64,000 nucleotides of DNA from Dyadobacter beijingensis DSM 21582 (GTDB taxonomy: Bacteria > Bacteroidota > Bacteroidia > Cytophagales > Spirosomataceae). Positions 46,797 through 55,808 of this stretch are shown here, one piece after another; positions within the stretch are counted from its first letter, which is position 1, and each line of letters opens with the position of its first letter. Under the pieces are notes generated by a model. The model ran no database searches and was not told the DNA's origin. It worked only from the letters and a program-made list of their open reading frames with translations. Position numbers and translations under genes: made by a program. Location: contig NZ_KB907786.1 in NCBI RefSeq assembly GCF_000382205.1, positions 372,001 to 436,000 of the forward strand, read 5' to 3'.

Positions 46797-46890
46797 GCGT
46801 TAGGGAAGACTTGTAACAAAGCTTTCTCATCAAGATTAAAGGGTTAGGTTATAGCAGAAAGCCGCGAGGGATGTCCCTGGCGGCTTTTTT
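46797..46890 (+). ncRNA. Candidate small RNA or leader attenuator
   Basis: A 408-bp stretch (46532-46939) holds no convincing gene. Within it a perfect -7 box precedes, by about 100 bp, a complete intrinsic terminator, so the simplest reading is a transcript of about 90 nt. Upstream (46746-46783) there is another hairpin (CAGGG...CCCTG with TTTTT/AAAAA). No known RNA family was recognised. The alternative is a leader regulating the SelW-like gene that starts 50 bp after the terminator. Confidence 0.45.
46858..46890 (+). terminator. Intrinsic terminator in front of the SelW-like gene
   Basis: AAAGCCGC (46858-46865) pairs with GCGGCTTT (46880-46887) with one G-G mismatch and an inner AGGG/CCCT stem; six Ts end at 46890. 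It points plus-strand and no plus-strand gene precedes it. Confidence 0.8.
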
Positions 46891-46939
46891 GATTGTTTCC
46901 GTTTCAATGCCGACTTTTGACCTTTCAGAAAATAACGCG

Positions 46940-47215
46940 ATGAAACCGACAATCGAAATAGAATATTGCCCCAAATGCGGCTGGCTGCTGCGGGCGGCGT
47001 GGATGGCCCAGGAGCTTCTCACTACTTTTTCCGACGACCTGCATGCCGTGCAGCTACGCCCTTCCGAAGTGGCGGGGCGTTACACCATTACCTTGGGCGA
47101 AGAGCTGCTTTGGGACAGGAAACGCGAAGGCCATTTCCCTGAACCCAAGGAAATCAAACAGCGGGTGCGGGACATTATCGCGCCGGAACGCAGCCTTGGC
47201 CACAGCGACCGTTAA
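46940..47215 (+). CDS. SelW/SelT-like (Rdx family) thioredoxin-fold protein
   Basis: 91 aa. The N-terminal strand and CxxC motif (IEIEYCPKCGWLLRA, Cys10 and Cys13) are those of the Rdx family, in which the redox pair is Cys-Cys in most bacteria and Sec in some. It is a small cytoplasmic oxidoreductase, role unknown. The start at 46940 was taken because an ATG at 46871 lies inside the terminator hairpin and its extra residues are not family-like. Confidence 0.85.
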   Translation: MKPTIEIEYCPKCGWLLRAAWMAQELLTTFSDDLHAVQLRPSEVAGRYTITLGEELLWDRKREGHFPEPKEIKQRVRDIIAPERSLGHSDR

Positions 47216-47474
47216 GGCGATGGTCTGCCCGATTTAATGCCATTATGGCTGGCGGGAATCTGTGATACTGCAATTTTGGCATTGAGATTTCGGCTTGTTC
47301 CGCAGCCCGGTTAAATGCTTTCCCAAATTGGCCTATTTCGACGCAATAGGTGATAATCAGTTCATAGGCGCACTTTTAGGGACGCTATTCACTGCACTTT
47401 TTTACCGAAATTCGATCTTTGGCACGCAGTTTTTCGTTAATAGGTAAAACTTGTGAACCTAAAACGCGATAGCT

Positions 47475-47897
47475 ATGGAAAGCAAACTGAAAATACCACG
47501 GGAGATGTTGATGAACATAGATTTTATCAACACAGTGAACGGTGGAATGAGTGAGCCCTCTATCAAGCTTGACAAAGGATCGGACGGTTTTGAAGTTGTT
47601 GTGAAAATTCCAGGCATCGAAGTTGAGGATCTGCAATTGGAAGTTGTAAAAGGTAAGAGGAACTCGAATAATTTGAAGCTTTTCCACTTACTGCCGATTT
47701 TTTCACAGGAAAATTTGTCCGACGACGAGCAGTGGAAGACAATCCGTTTCATAAATACCTTCGTCATCCCCGACGGAGTGGATATAGATAATATCTCGGC
47801 AAGGTACGATGACAGCCATCGTCAGCTGGTGCTTTTCCTCCCTTTTGGGGACGAGCAGGGAGATTATCACCGAAAGGTAGATATCGAACGCTGGTAA
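47475..47897 (+). CDS. Hsp20/alpha-crystallin-like small heat-shock protein
   Basis: 140 aa. The centre (about 30-130) has the alpha-crystallin fold pattern: GFEVVVKIPGIEVEDLQLEV and FVIPDGVDIDNISARYDD, then QLVLFLPF. Small heat-shock proteins hold unfolding proteins for ClpB/DnaK. The usual C-terminal I-x-I motif is not obvious and the N-terminal arm is short, so it is a divergent member. The 259 bp upstream shows no clear promoter box; a terminator follows. Confidence 0.75.
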   Translation: MESKLKIPREMLMNIDFINTVNGGMSEPSIKLDKGSDGFEVVVKIPGIEVEDLQLEVVKGKRNSNNLKLFHLLPIFSQENLSDDEQWKTIRFINTFVIPDGVDIDNISARYDDSHRQLVLFLPFGDEQGDYHRKVDIERW

Positions 47898-47919
47898 CGC
47901 ATTACAGATTATCACTTTA

Positions 47920-47946
47920 AGCCTGGCCATCAGCCGGGCTTTTTTT
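47920..47946 (+). terminator. Terminator of the Hsp20-like gene
   Basis: A 7-bp stem (47920-47926 with 47934-47940, one G-T pair), 7-nt loop and a run of seven Ts. Confidence 0.85.
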
Positions 47947-48147
47947 GTGCCCTGAGCGTCCCAGAAGGCGATTTTGACAAATAATGCGGGAAATAATTGC
48001 GATGTTATAGTACTTATTCCAGCGCCGGTTGTATCCTTTTAATAGAATGCATTAAGATTGAGTAAAGATTCCACACTTTATCAAAAAAAGGAGTGACATA
48101 TCTGTATCTTGCATGCATATACCTTATTGCTCCTCATTCTCAACGTT

Positions 48148-48477
48148 ATGAAAAAGTCTAATATTTTCGCTTTTATTGAACTAACCAAGCTGGTCGATGA
48201 GCTTAAAGGCGACCAGTCCAAGATCAGGCAGAAACTGAAATCCCAGTCGGCCTACTTCAACATTATCGAACCCAGGTATTTTTCGGAAGGATTAATCGGG
48301 GAATGGGAAAGCATTCTTTCGATGATCAAGCAGAAAGGGGCCAAAGTCAATGAGGAAGGCCGAGTGGTTTCGAATGCTGTGAGTAACACGATCGATCACC
48401 TGAGCGACAACGAATGCCAGTCGCTCGTAGCGCGGGTGCACTCGATTTACGACTCGGTGCGGAAGGAGTTTCAATAA
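48148..48477 (+). CDS. Small helical protein of unknown function
   Basis: 109 aa from ATG 48148, which gives MKKSNIFAFIELTKLVDELK. It is predicted mostly helical and charged, with no signal peptide or membrane helix and no motif I recognise. An open frame extends 13 codons further upstream but gives a hydrophobic N-terminus and is less likely. Preceded by a 249-bp gap with a terminator and otherwise nothing I can name. Confidence 0.6.
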   Translation: MKKSNIFAFIELTKLVDELKGDQSKIRQKLKSQSAYFNIIEPRYFSEGLIGEWESILSMIKQKGAKVNEEGRVVSNAVSNTIDHLSDNECQSLVARVHSIYDSVRKEFQ

Positions 48478-48482
48478 GAGAA

Positions 48483-48514
48483 GGCCCTGCACGGTACTCC
48501 GCCAATGCAGGGCC
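48483..48514. terminator. Hairpin between convergent genes
   Basis: GGCCCTGCA (48483-48491) pairs with TGCAGGGCC (48506-48514), 14-nt loop. T-tracts are short, so termination strength is uncertain. Confidence 0.55.
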
Positions 48515-48522
48515 AGTACGTT

Positions 48523-50604
48523 TTAATTGACAGTCCCGCCGTTCCAGACATCCTTGCCCGGCTGCATAAATGCCAGGCTTCCGTCGCGGTCCTCGGCCAT
48601 GAGGATCATTCCGTGACTTTCCATTCCCATCATTTTGCGGGGAGCCAGGTTGGCGAGGTACAATACTTTTTTTCCGATCACCTCTTCCGCTTTGAAATGC
48701 TCCGAAATACCGCTCAGTACCGTGCGCTGCTCGGAACCGATATCGATCAGCAGTTTCAGCAATTTCTTGCTCTTAGGCACATTTTCGGCTTCGAGGATGG
48801 TCGCGATACGGATATCCATTTTAGCGAAATCATCGAACTGGATTTCGGCTTTGACGGGCGCTACTGTTTTTCCTTCCAATTCATTGAGGCGTTTGGCGTC
48901 GTGCAGTTTCTGGACCTGCTTTTCAATGACGCTGTCTTCTATTTTTTCGAAAAGGAGTTTTCCTTCCAAAACCGGCTGTCCGACGGCCAGCAAATCCGCG
49001 TCGCCTGCGTCCTGCCAGTTTTTACCGGAGATGCTCAGCTGATCCTGGATTTTCGCCGCTGTAAATGGCAGTACCGGCTCTGAAACGATCGAAAGCGTTG
49101 CTGAAATCTGCAGTGCGATGTTCAGGATCGTATTCACGCGCCCGGGGTCGGTCTTGATCGCATGCCACGGCTGCGTGTCGGCCAGGTACTTGTTGCCCGT
49201 CCGCGCGAGGTCCATAATGAGGGATAATGCTTCGCGGAAACGGTAATTTTCCATCGACTCGGCGATTTTGCCGGGGAATGCCGCCAGGTCGGCCAAAGCA
49301 GCCTGATCGATTTCCTGCAATTCGCCGCGCTGCGGCACCTTACCGTCGCAGAATTTCTGCGTCAACACGACGGCGCGGTTGATGAAGTTGCCGTAAATGC
49401 CCACCAGTTCGCTGTTATTGCGGGTCTGGAAGTCTTTCCAGGTGAATTCGCTATCCTTCGTTTCGGGCGCATTCGCTGTGAGCACGTAGCGCAGCACGTC
49501 CTGTTTGTCGGGCAGTTCTTCGAGGTATTCGTGCAGCCACACGGCCCAGTTCCGGGAAGTGGATATCTTGTCGCCTTCGAGGTTCATGAATTCGTTGGCA
49601 GGCACATTATCGGCCAGAATATAGTTGCCTTCCGCCATCAGCATAGCCGGGAAGATAATGCAGTGGAAAACGATATTGTCTTTTCCGATGAAATGCACCA
49701 GCTTGGTTTCGCCTTCCGCGGCGTCTTTGCCCGGCTGCCACCATTTCTGCCAGCCTTCTTCGCTGCCGTTCTTCTGGATCAGCCAGTCTTTGGTCGCGGA
49801 AATGTAGCCGATCGGCGCTTCGAACCACACATACAGCACCTTGCCGTCGGTGTCTTCCACGGGCACTTTAATGCCCCAGTCGAGGTCGCGGGTCATGGCG
49901 CGGGGTTTCAGCCCGTCTTTCAGCCAGCTTTGGCATTGACCGAATACATTGGTCTTCCATTCGGAATGGCCGTTCACGTAGGCTTCGATGTCCGGCTGCA
50001 TTTTATCCAGCGGCAGGTACCAGTTTTTTGTCGCTTTCAAAACCGGCTTCGAGCCCGAGAGCGTCGAACGCGGGTCTTTCAGTTCCAATGGACTTAATGT
50101 CGAGCCGCAGCGTTCGCATTGGTCGCCGTAGGCGTTGGGATTGGCACAAACGGGGCACGTACCGACAATGTAGCGGTCGGCCAGGAACTGTTGGGCGGTT
50201 TCGTCGTAGTATTGTTCGGTTGTTTCTTCCACGAACACCTTTTTATCATACAAATCCCTGAAAATTTCGCGGGAAGTTTCGTGATGGACAGGCTTGCTGG
50301 TGCGGGAATACACGTCGAACGAAACGCCTAATGCCTTGAACGACGCGTCGATCTGCTCGTAGTATTTATCGACCACCTGCTGGGGCGTCAAACCTTCTTT
50401 TTTGGCGCGGATGGTAATGGGTACGCCGTGCTCGTCGGTGCCGCTGATGAACGCCACCTCCTTGCCGGAGGAGCGCAAATAGCGAACGTATATATCAGCA
50501 GGTACATAGCAACCGGCCAGGTGTCCGATGTGGATCGGGCCGTTGGCGTAGATGAGCGCAGCTGTGACGGTATATCTTTTAGGATTTGAAATCGGCATTT
50601 GCAA
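48523..50604 (-). CDS. metG: Methionine-tRNA ligase
   Basis: 693 aa class I synthetase with HIGH-type [10 protein letters not shown], a zinc knuckle ([18 protein letters not shown]), KISTSRNW in place of KMSKS and a C-terminal OB-fold tRNA-binding domain (about 590-693: [20 protein letters not shown]). The C-terminal domain supports dimerisation and tRNA binding. Start uncertain between 50604 and 50598. Confidence 0.96.
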   Translation of the reverse strand: MQMPISNPKRYTVTAALIYANGPIHIGHLAGCYVPADIYVRYLRSSGKEVAFISGTDEHGVPITIRAKKEGLTPQQVVDKYYEQIDASFKALGVSFDVYSRTSKPVHHETSREIFRDLYDKKVFVEETTEQYYDETAQQFLADRYIVGTCPVCANPNAYGDQCERCGSTLSPLELKDPRSTLSGSKPVLKATKNWYLPLDKMQPDIEAYVNGHSEWKTNVFGQCQSWLKDGLKPRAMTRDLDWGIKVPVEDTDGKVLYVWFEAPIGYISATKDWLIQKNGSEEGWQKWWQPGKDAAEGETKLVHFIGKDNIVFHCIIFPAMLMAEGNYILADNVPANEFMNLEGDKISTSRNWAVWLHEYLEELPDKQDVLRYVLTANAPETKDSEFTWKDFQTRNNSELVGIYGNFINRAVVLTQKFCDGKVPQRGELQEIDQAALADLAAFPGKIAESMENYRFREALSLIMDLARTGNKYLADTQPWHAIKTDPGRVNTILNIALQISATLSIVSEPVLPFTAAKIQDQLSISGKNWQDAGDADLLAVGQPVLEGKLLFEKIEDSVIEKQVQKLHDAKRLNELEGKTVAPVKAEIQFDDFAKMDIRIATILEAENVPKSKKLLKLLIDIGSEQRTVLSGISEHFKAEEVIGKKVLYLANLAPRKMMGMESHGMILMAEDRDGSLAFMQPGKDVWNGGTVN

Positions 50605-50749
50605 TCAGGGATTTTGAATATGGTTCAATCGTCGGGACGGAATAGCCCCCCGGTGCGACCGGAGTGTAAAATTAGTAAAAAGGCTTGCAATGGCGTGACA
50701 AACTGCTTTTTTACTACGAACTTTGACCCAAACAATTTGTTTCACTTAC

Positions 50750-51748
50750 ATGAAAGTTCTCATTACCGGCGCGACGGGCCTGGTGGGCAGCGCAGCGGCC
50801 CGGAAGTTCCTGTCGGAAAATCATGAAGTGTTTGCATTAACGCGCCCCGGTGCCGACAAGCGCCTGCTTGCGGACGCACACCCGCGCCTGACCTGGGTAG
50901 AAGGCGATATCCTCGATATTCTGTCCCTGGAAAAAGCCATAGAGCAGGTCGATTACGTCGTGCACACAGCCGCCGTGGTATCCTTTGTGCCGCGCGACCG
51001 CAAGTGGATGTACAAGGTAAATCAGGAAGGTACTGCCAACGTGGTGAATGTCTGTTTGAAATACAAAACACAAAAACTGGTACACGTAAGTAGTATTGCC
51101 GCCATAGGCCGTCCGGACAAGCGAAAGCAGGCTGCTGCACAGGCTGTGGTGCTCAATGAAGACCAGCGCTGGGAGGATTCGCCGGAAAATTCGGAATATG
51201 CAAAAACGAAACATCTGGCCGAGCTGGAAGTGTGGCGCGGTATTGCCGAAGGCTTGAATGCCGTGATCGTGAACCCGACGCTGATTCTTGGCGAAGGTGA
51301 CTGGGAAAAGAGTAGTACGCAGATTTTCAGATACATATATAAAGAAAAGCCATTCTACACGGAAGGTATCGCCAATGTGGTGGATGTGAAAGACGTGGCC
51401 GAAGTGGTGTACCGGTTGGCGGGTTCGGACATTACCGGCGAACGCTTTTTGCTGAATGCGGGGAGCATTTCGTATCATAATTTGTTCAATATGATAGCGG
51501 ATAAAATGCGCCGCAAACGGCCTTCTTTCAAGGTCGGGCCGGGACTGGCGGGGGTGATCTGGCGCGTGGAGGCGGTGCGGACGTGGTTGCTGGGTACGAA
51601 GCCTTTGATAACCAGGGAAACAGCGCAATCGGCCGCACGGAAAATCACTTACGACAACGCCAAGGTCCGGAAAGCATTAGATTTTCAATTTCAGTCTGTT
51701 GAGGAAACGGTGTCGCGCATTAGTGAAAGTTTGCTCGGGAGGATTTGA
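50750..51748 (+). CDS. NAD-dependent epimerase/dehydratase (extended SDR)
   Basis: 332 aa with the glycine motif TGATGLVGSAAA and the catalytic Tyr-Lys in EYAKTKHLAE. The DVKDVAEVVYRL segment is typical. The Ser equivalent lies in HVSSIAAIG. It resembles dihydroflavonol-4-reductase or 3beta-HSD-like SDRs; substrate unknown. The start at 50750 matches the family N-terminus MKVLITGATG. Confidence 0.88.
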   Translation: MKVLITGATGLVGSAAARKFLSENHEVFALTRPGADKRLLADAHPRLTWVEGDILDILSLEKAIEQVDYVVHTAAVVSFVPRDRKWMYKVNQEGTANVVNVCLKYKTQKLVHVSSIAAIGRPDKRKQAAAQAVVLNEDQRWEDSPENSEYAKTKHLAELEVWRGIAEGLNAVIVNPTLILGEGDWEKSSTQIFRYIYKEKPFYTEGIANVVDVKDVAEVVYRLAGSDITGERFLLNAGSISYHNLFNMIADKMRRKRPSFKVGPGLAGVIWRVEAVRTWLLGTKPLITRETAQSAARKITYDNAKVRKALDFQFQSVEETVSRISESLLGRI

Positions 51749-51824
51749 AATCCGGGGAATTATTTTATAACTTTCTTTCATTAATAGTGGTGCGTTTGCC
51801 CTCGATTCTAACCTAGCGGTTCGT

Positions 51825-53231
51825 ATGATGGAGAAAAATTTCGGTGAAAGGAAGGATTATATGAAGGAGACACTGCTCAGGTTCGAAAGAATGCTGAAAA
51901 CCGACGAGCCGGTCTTTTTTGATTTGGATACTTACGAAAAGGTTACAGTACATTACATTGAAAAGGGGGATTGGGAAAAGGCGTTCAAAGCCTGTGAGAT
52001 GGGCCTCTCGGATTACCCTTATTCGCTCGACCTGCTGCTGAGCATGGTGCAGCTCCACGCCAACCGCGGCGAGCACGAACTGGCCCTCGAAATACTCGAA
52101 CGCGCCTCGCTTTTCCACCCCGGTGATATCGAAATTTCTTTCATGCAGGTGGCTGTCGCCAATATGATGGGAGAATATGAGGAAGCGATTGAAATCCTCG
52201 AAAATTTGCTCGGCAGGGTCGAAGACCGTGACGAGATTTACTTCCAGATCGGGCAGACTTACCAGAACTGGGGTAAATATGAAGATGCGATCAAATACTA
52301 CAAACGGTCGCTTCGCAACAATCTGAACAACGAGAATGCGCTTTACGAACTCGCCCATTGCCTCGATCTGGTAGGGCAGCTGGAGAGCCATTTGGGATAT
52401 TATAACGACCTCGTCGACCGTGACCCGTTCTCGCACCATGCCTGGTATAACCTCGGGATCGCATTCAGCAAGCTGGAACGCCACGAGGATGCTGTGCACG
52501 CCTACGAGTACGCGACGCTGATCAAGGACGATTTCGCTTCGGCATTCTTCCAGCTGGGCAATTCCTATATGAACCTGGAAAAGTACGAGGATGCCAAAGT
52601 GCAATATCTCCGCGCCATCGAGCTCGAAGGCGACCAGCCCGAAACGTGCTGCTGCCTGGGTACCTGCTACGAGAAGTTAGGCGAATTTGAAACAGCCATT
52701 AAATACTACCGCCAAACCGTGAAACTGGACAGCCAGTGGGACGACGGCTGGTATGGCCTCGGCATTTGTTTCAGCGAACTGGGCCGGTGGTATGAAGCCG
52801 TTGGTTTCCTGAGAAAAGCGATCCAGATCACGGAGCTGAACCCGGACTACTGGCTGGCACTGGCAGAAACCGAATTCAAGGTAGGTAATGTCGTGTCGGC
52901 ATTCGAAGCATTTGAAAAGGCGGCAGAAATAGAACCTTCCAACCCGGATATCTGGCTGAAATGGTCGTATGTGCTGTTCGAGCAAGGTAATTATGCCCGT
53001 GCTTGCGACCTGTTGCAGGCGGCGATCGATGAAATGTCCGAAGAGGCGGACCTATATTACAGAATGGCCGTTTATCAAATCCACGCAGGTCAGTACCGCG
53101 AGGCGTTGGTTAACCTGGAAATCGGCCTGACGCTCGATTACGACGGCCACGAGCAGCTTTTCGACTTTTTCCCCGATCTGGAAAAACAAAAAGCATTGTA
53201 CCGTATTATCGAGCAGTATCGCGAGAAATAA
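51825..53231 (+). CDS. Tetratricopeptide-repeat protein
   Basis: 468 aa with about ten to eleven TPR units (34-residue periodicity, e.g. AWYNLGIAFSKLERHEDAV and QIGQTYQNWGKYEDAIKYYK). No signal peptide, so cytoplasmic; a scaffold or adaptor. Partner unknown. Its stop (53229-53231) and the next gene's stop (53232-53234) abut without a base between them. Confidence 0.85.
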   Translation: MMEKNFGERKDYMKETLLRFERMLKTDEPVFFDLDTYEKVTVHYIEKGDWEKAFKACEMGLSDYPYSLDLLLSMVQLHANRGEHELALEILERASLFHPGDIEISFMQVAVANMMGEYEEAIEILENLLGRVEDRDEIYFQIGQTYQNWGKYEDAIKYYKRSLRNNLNNENALYELAHCLDLVGQLESHLGYYNDLVDRDPFSHHAWYNLGIAFSKLERHEDAVHAYEYATLIKDDFASAFFQLGNSYMNLEKYEDAKVQYLRAIELEGDQPETCCCLGTCYEKLGEFETAIKYYRQTVKLDSQWDDGWYGLGICFSELGRWYEAVGFLRKAIQITELNPDYWLALAETEFKVGNVVSAFEAFEKAAEIEPSNPDIWLKWSYVLFEQGNYARACDLLQAAIDEMSEEADLYYRMAVYQIHAGQYREALVNLEIGLTLDYDGHEQLFDFFPDLEKQKALYRIIEQYREK

Positions 53232-54353
53232 TCAGCGCAGGCTTTCGTAGAGCCCAACCATTTGCGCGGCGATCTTTTTACCCGCAAATTCTTTGACATG
53301 CGCCCTGCCTGCTTCCGATAACGCATTCCGAAGATGAACATCGGTGACCAGCTTTTGCAGCTGTTCGCTGATGTTTTCTGTTTGATAGGGGTCTGCATAT
53401 AATCCGCCGGGACCGCCGGCTTCTTCCAGGCACGACCCTTTCGCCGCCAGCACCGCCGTGCCGCTGTGCAGTGCCTCTACAATGGGAATGCCGAATCCTT
53501 CGTAAATGGAAATGTAGGCGAATACTTCCGCCGATTGGTACAATGCGGGCAAATGCGGCGTGGATACGTTATGGAGCAGCTTAACACGGTTTTCGAGCTT
53601 CAAACGACTGATCGTTTCCTGTATCTTCTTCACATATCCGGTAGGTCTGCCGACGAGAACCAACGTGAAATCGTGGTTTTGCAACCGGGCAAATGATTCT
53701 ACCAGCCGGTGCTGGTTCTTCCGCTCTTCCAACGTGCCGACGCACAGCACAAACGGCCCTGAAATGCCGTATTCAGCGCAAGTGCGGTCACGTTCGGCTA
53801 ATGCAAGCCGATTTTGGAATACCGGATTGCAATCCTGGTAAATGACCCGGATTTTCGCGTCATCCACACCATACAGCTCGATCAGGTCCCGGCGCGTCTG
53901 GTCGCTTACGGCCACTACCGAGTCGGCACGCCGGCAGGCCGATTGGAATTTGTGGCGGTAAATGGCCCGGTCGACCGGTTTGAACAACTGCGGCAAGCGC
54001 TCGAAAATCAGGTCGTGGATCGTTACTACCGATCGTATCCCGGCCTGTTGCAGGCCCTGTGGGATTTCGTTGCTGAGGCCGTGGTAAAGATCCACTTTTT
54101 CCTCGCGCAGCTGGCGGGTAATGCGTGCATAACGCCAGTAGGCCGGGAGCTTGCGATCCATGAAGCCGATGGGATAATGGATTGACCCGCTGGGAAATTC
54201 GTCGAAGAGATTCCGGTTGTTTTTGGGTGTGAAAGCGAGGTATTCGTGGCCGGGTTGGTGCTCGGCCAATGCGCCGAGAATGAAGCGGCTGTAATTTCCG
54301 AGACCTGTTTTGTTGGCGAACGCTCTTTTGGCGTCAAATCCGATGCGCATCAT
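53232..54353 (-). CDS. GT4-family glycosyltransferase
   Basis: 373 aa GT-B enzyme. The C-terminal half carries VLCVGTLEERKNQHRLVE and the Glu-x7-Glu motif YEGFGIPIVEAL of retaining GT4 transferases. The start at 54353 (MMRIGFDAKRAFANKTGLG) is preferred to one 51 bp upstream, which adds a basic stretch unlike the family. It probably adds a hexose to a surface glycan. It is divergent from the peptidase gene at 54441. Confidence 0.9.
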   Translation of the reverse strand: MMRIGFDAKRAFANKTGLGNYSRFILGALAEHQPGHEYLAFTPKNNRNLFDEFPSGSIHYPIGFMDRKLPAYWRYARITRQLREEKVDLYHGLSNEIPQGLQQAGIRSVVTIHDLIFERLPQLFKPVDRAIYRHKFQSACRRADSVVAVSDQTRRDLIELYGVDDAKIRVIYQDCNPVFQNRLALAERDRTCAEYGISGPFVLCVGTLEERKNQHRLVESFARLQNHDFTLVLVGRPTGYVKKIQETISRLKLENRVKLLHNVSTPHLPALYQSAEVFAYISIYEGFGIPIVEALHSGTAVLAAKGSCLEEAGGPGGLYADPYQTENISEQLQKLVTDVHLRNALSEAGRAHVKEFAGKKIAAQMVGLYESLR

Positions 54354-54440
54354 GTGTAACTGCAAGGCTTTCCGGGCAAAAGTCCGTATTTTTGCGGATA
54401 CCACCGAAAATTATTGGTGGCTATTTTGTGTTACAAAGGA

Positions 54441-55733
54441 ATGAAGAGAAACAATGGCCGCAAACGGGCTAACCCCAAAGCAACGTCCCTTTCTACAACC
54501 GAAGAATATCAGATACACACGCTGGCCAACGGGATTCGCATTGCCCACAAGCAGGTTCCTTACACGCAAATAGCGCATTGCGGCATCATGCTCGACATCG
54601 GTAGCCGCGACGAACTCCCGCATCAGCAGGGGCTCGCGCACTTTTGGGAGCATATGGCTTTCAAAGGCACCGAGAAGAGGAGTTCCTACCACGTGATCAA
54701 CCGCCTGGAAAACGTGGGCGGCGAATTGAATGCGTATACTACCAAAGAAAAAATCTGCTTCCACGCCTCTGTGCTCGATGATCATTTCGAGAAGGCGATG
54801 GATTTGCTGGCTGATATAACGTTCCATTCGGTGTTTCCCGACAAGCAGATCGAGCGGGAGCGGAATGTGATCCTGGAAGAAATGTCGATGTATGTCGATT
54901 CGCCCGAAGATGCTATCCAGGACGATTTCGATCAGCTGATTTTCCCCGATCATGCATTGGGAAGCAATATCCTGGGCACGGCGGAGACGGTCAATTCTTT
55001 CGGGCGCGAACAACTGTACGAGTTTATCAACCACAATATCGATACCGAGCGGATCGTCGTGTCGTCGGTGAGCCGGCTGCCGTTTTCGAAGGTGATCCGC
55101 ATTGCCGAAAAGTACCTCGGCGGCGTGCCGCATTGCAAAACCAATCGTGAACGGGTGGCACCAACCATTTACACGCCCGTGCGCCAGGAACGCGAGCGCC
55201 CCATTCAGCAGGCGCAATGCGCGATGGGCCAGCCCGCCTACGCATTGCTCGACGAGCGCCGTCTGCCGTTTTTCATGCTCGTGAACCTGCTCGGCGGACC
55301 GGGGATGAACTCACGGTTCAACCTCTCGCTGCGGGAGAAATACGGGTTTGTGTACTCGATTGAAGCGAATTACACGCCTTACCTGGACACGGGTTTCATG
55401 GGCATTTTCTTTGGTACGGAGAAAAAACAGCTGAATAAGAGCATCGCATTGATCCACAAGGAATTGAAGCGCATTCGCGAAGTGCCGCTTTCGACATTGC
55501 AGCTGCACCAGACGAAAGTGCAGCTCATGGGCCAGCTCGCTATGTCGGAGGAAAGCAATATGAGTTTTATGCTGATGATGGCGAAAAGCATTCTCGATAC
55601 CGGGAAGGTGGATTCGCTGCCCGAGATTTTTACGGAAATCGAGCAGATTACGTCCGGGCAGTTGCAGGAAATCGCCGTTGATTTGTTCAATGAGCAGAAT
55701 TTCAGCTACCTCACATTCCTGCCGGAAGAGTAG
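54441..55733 (+). CDS. M16-family zinc peptidase (insulinase-like)
   Basis: 430 aa, one M16 catalytic half plus the C-terminal half. The inverted zinc motif HxxEH is at 67-71 (HFWEH), a third ligand Glu in ERNVILEEM, and the R/Y-type motif SRFNLSLREKYGFVYS. No signal peptide is seen. It may be mitochondrial-processing-peptidase-like or a bacterial PqqL relative; substrate unknown. The start is ATG 54441; an earlier GTG at 54414 is possible. Confidence 0.88.
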   Translation: MKRNNGRKRANPKATSLSTTEEYQIHTLANGIRIAHKQVPYTQIAHCGIMLDIGSRDELPHQQGLAHFWEHMAFKGTEKRSSYHVINRLENVGGELNAYTTKEKICFHASVLDDHFEKAMDLLADITFHSVFPDKQIERERNVILEEMSMYVDSPEDAIQDDFDQLIFPDHALGSNILGTAETVNSFGREQLYEFINHNIDTERIVVSSVSRLPFSKVIRIAEKYLGGVPHCKTNRERVAPTIYTPVRQERERPIQQAQCAMGQPAYALLDERRLPFFMLVNLLGGPGMNSRFNLSLREKYGFVYSIEANYTPYLDTGFMGIFFGTEKKQLNKSIALIHKELKRIREVPLSTLQLHQTKVQLMGQLAMSEESNMSFMLMMAKSILDTGKVDSLPEIFTEIEQITSGQLQEIAVDLFNEQNFSYLTFLPEE

Positions 55734-55750
55734 GCTTATACTTTTGGCAT

Positions 55751-55797
55751 CCTAAAAAACGCCCTGCCGGTACCATACCGGCAGGGCGTTTTTTAGG
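55751..55797. terminator. Very strong bidirectional terminator
   Basis: A perfect 22-bp stem (55751-55772 with 55776-55797) with a 3-nt loop, A- and T-runs on both sides, between the two convergent M16 genes. Confidence 0.95.
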
Positions 55798-55808
55798 GAT
55801 ACGGGTCT

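Noticed and set aside
46871..46939. Longer N-terminus for the SelW-like protein
   Set aside because: The ATG lies inside the terminator hairpin and the added residues are unlike the family.
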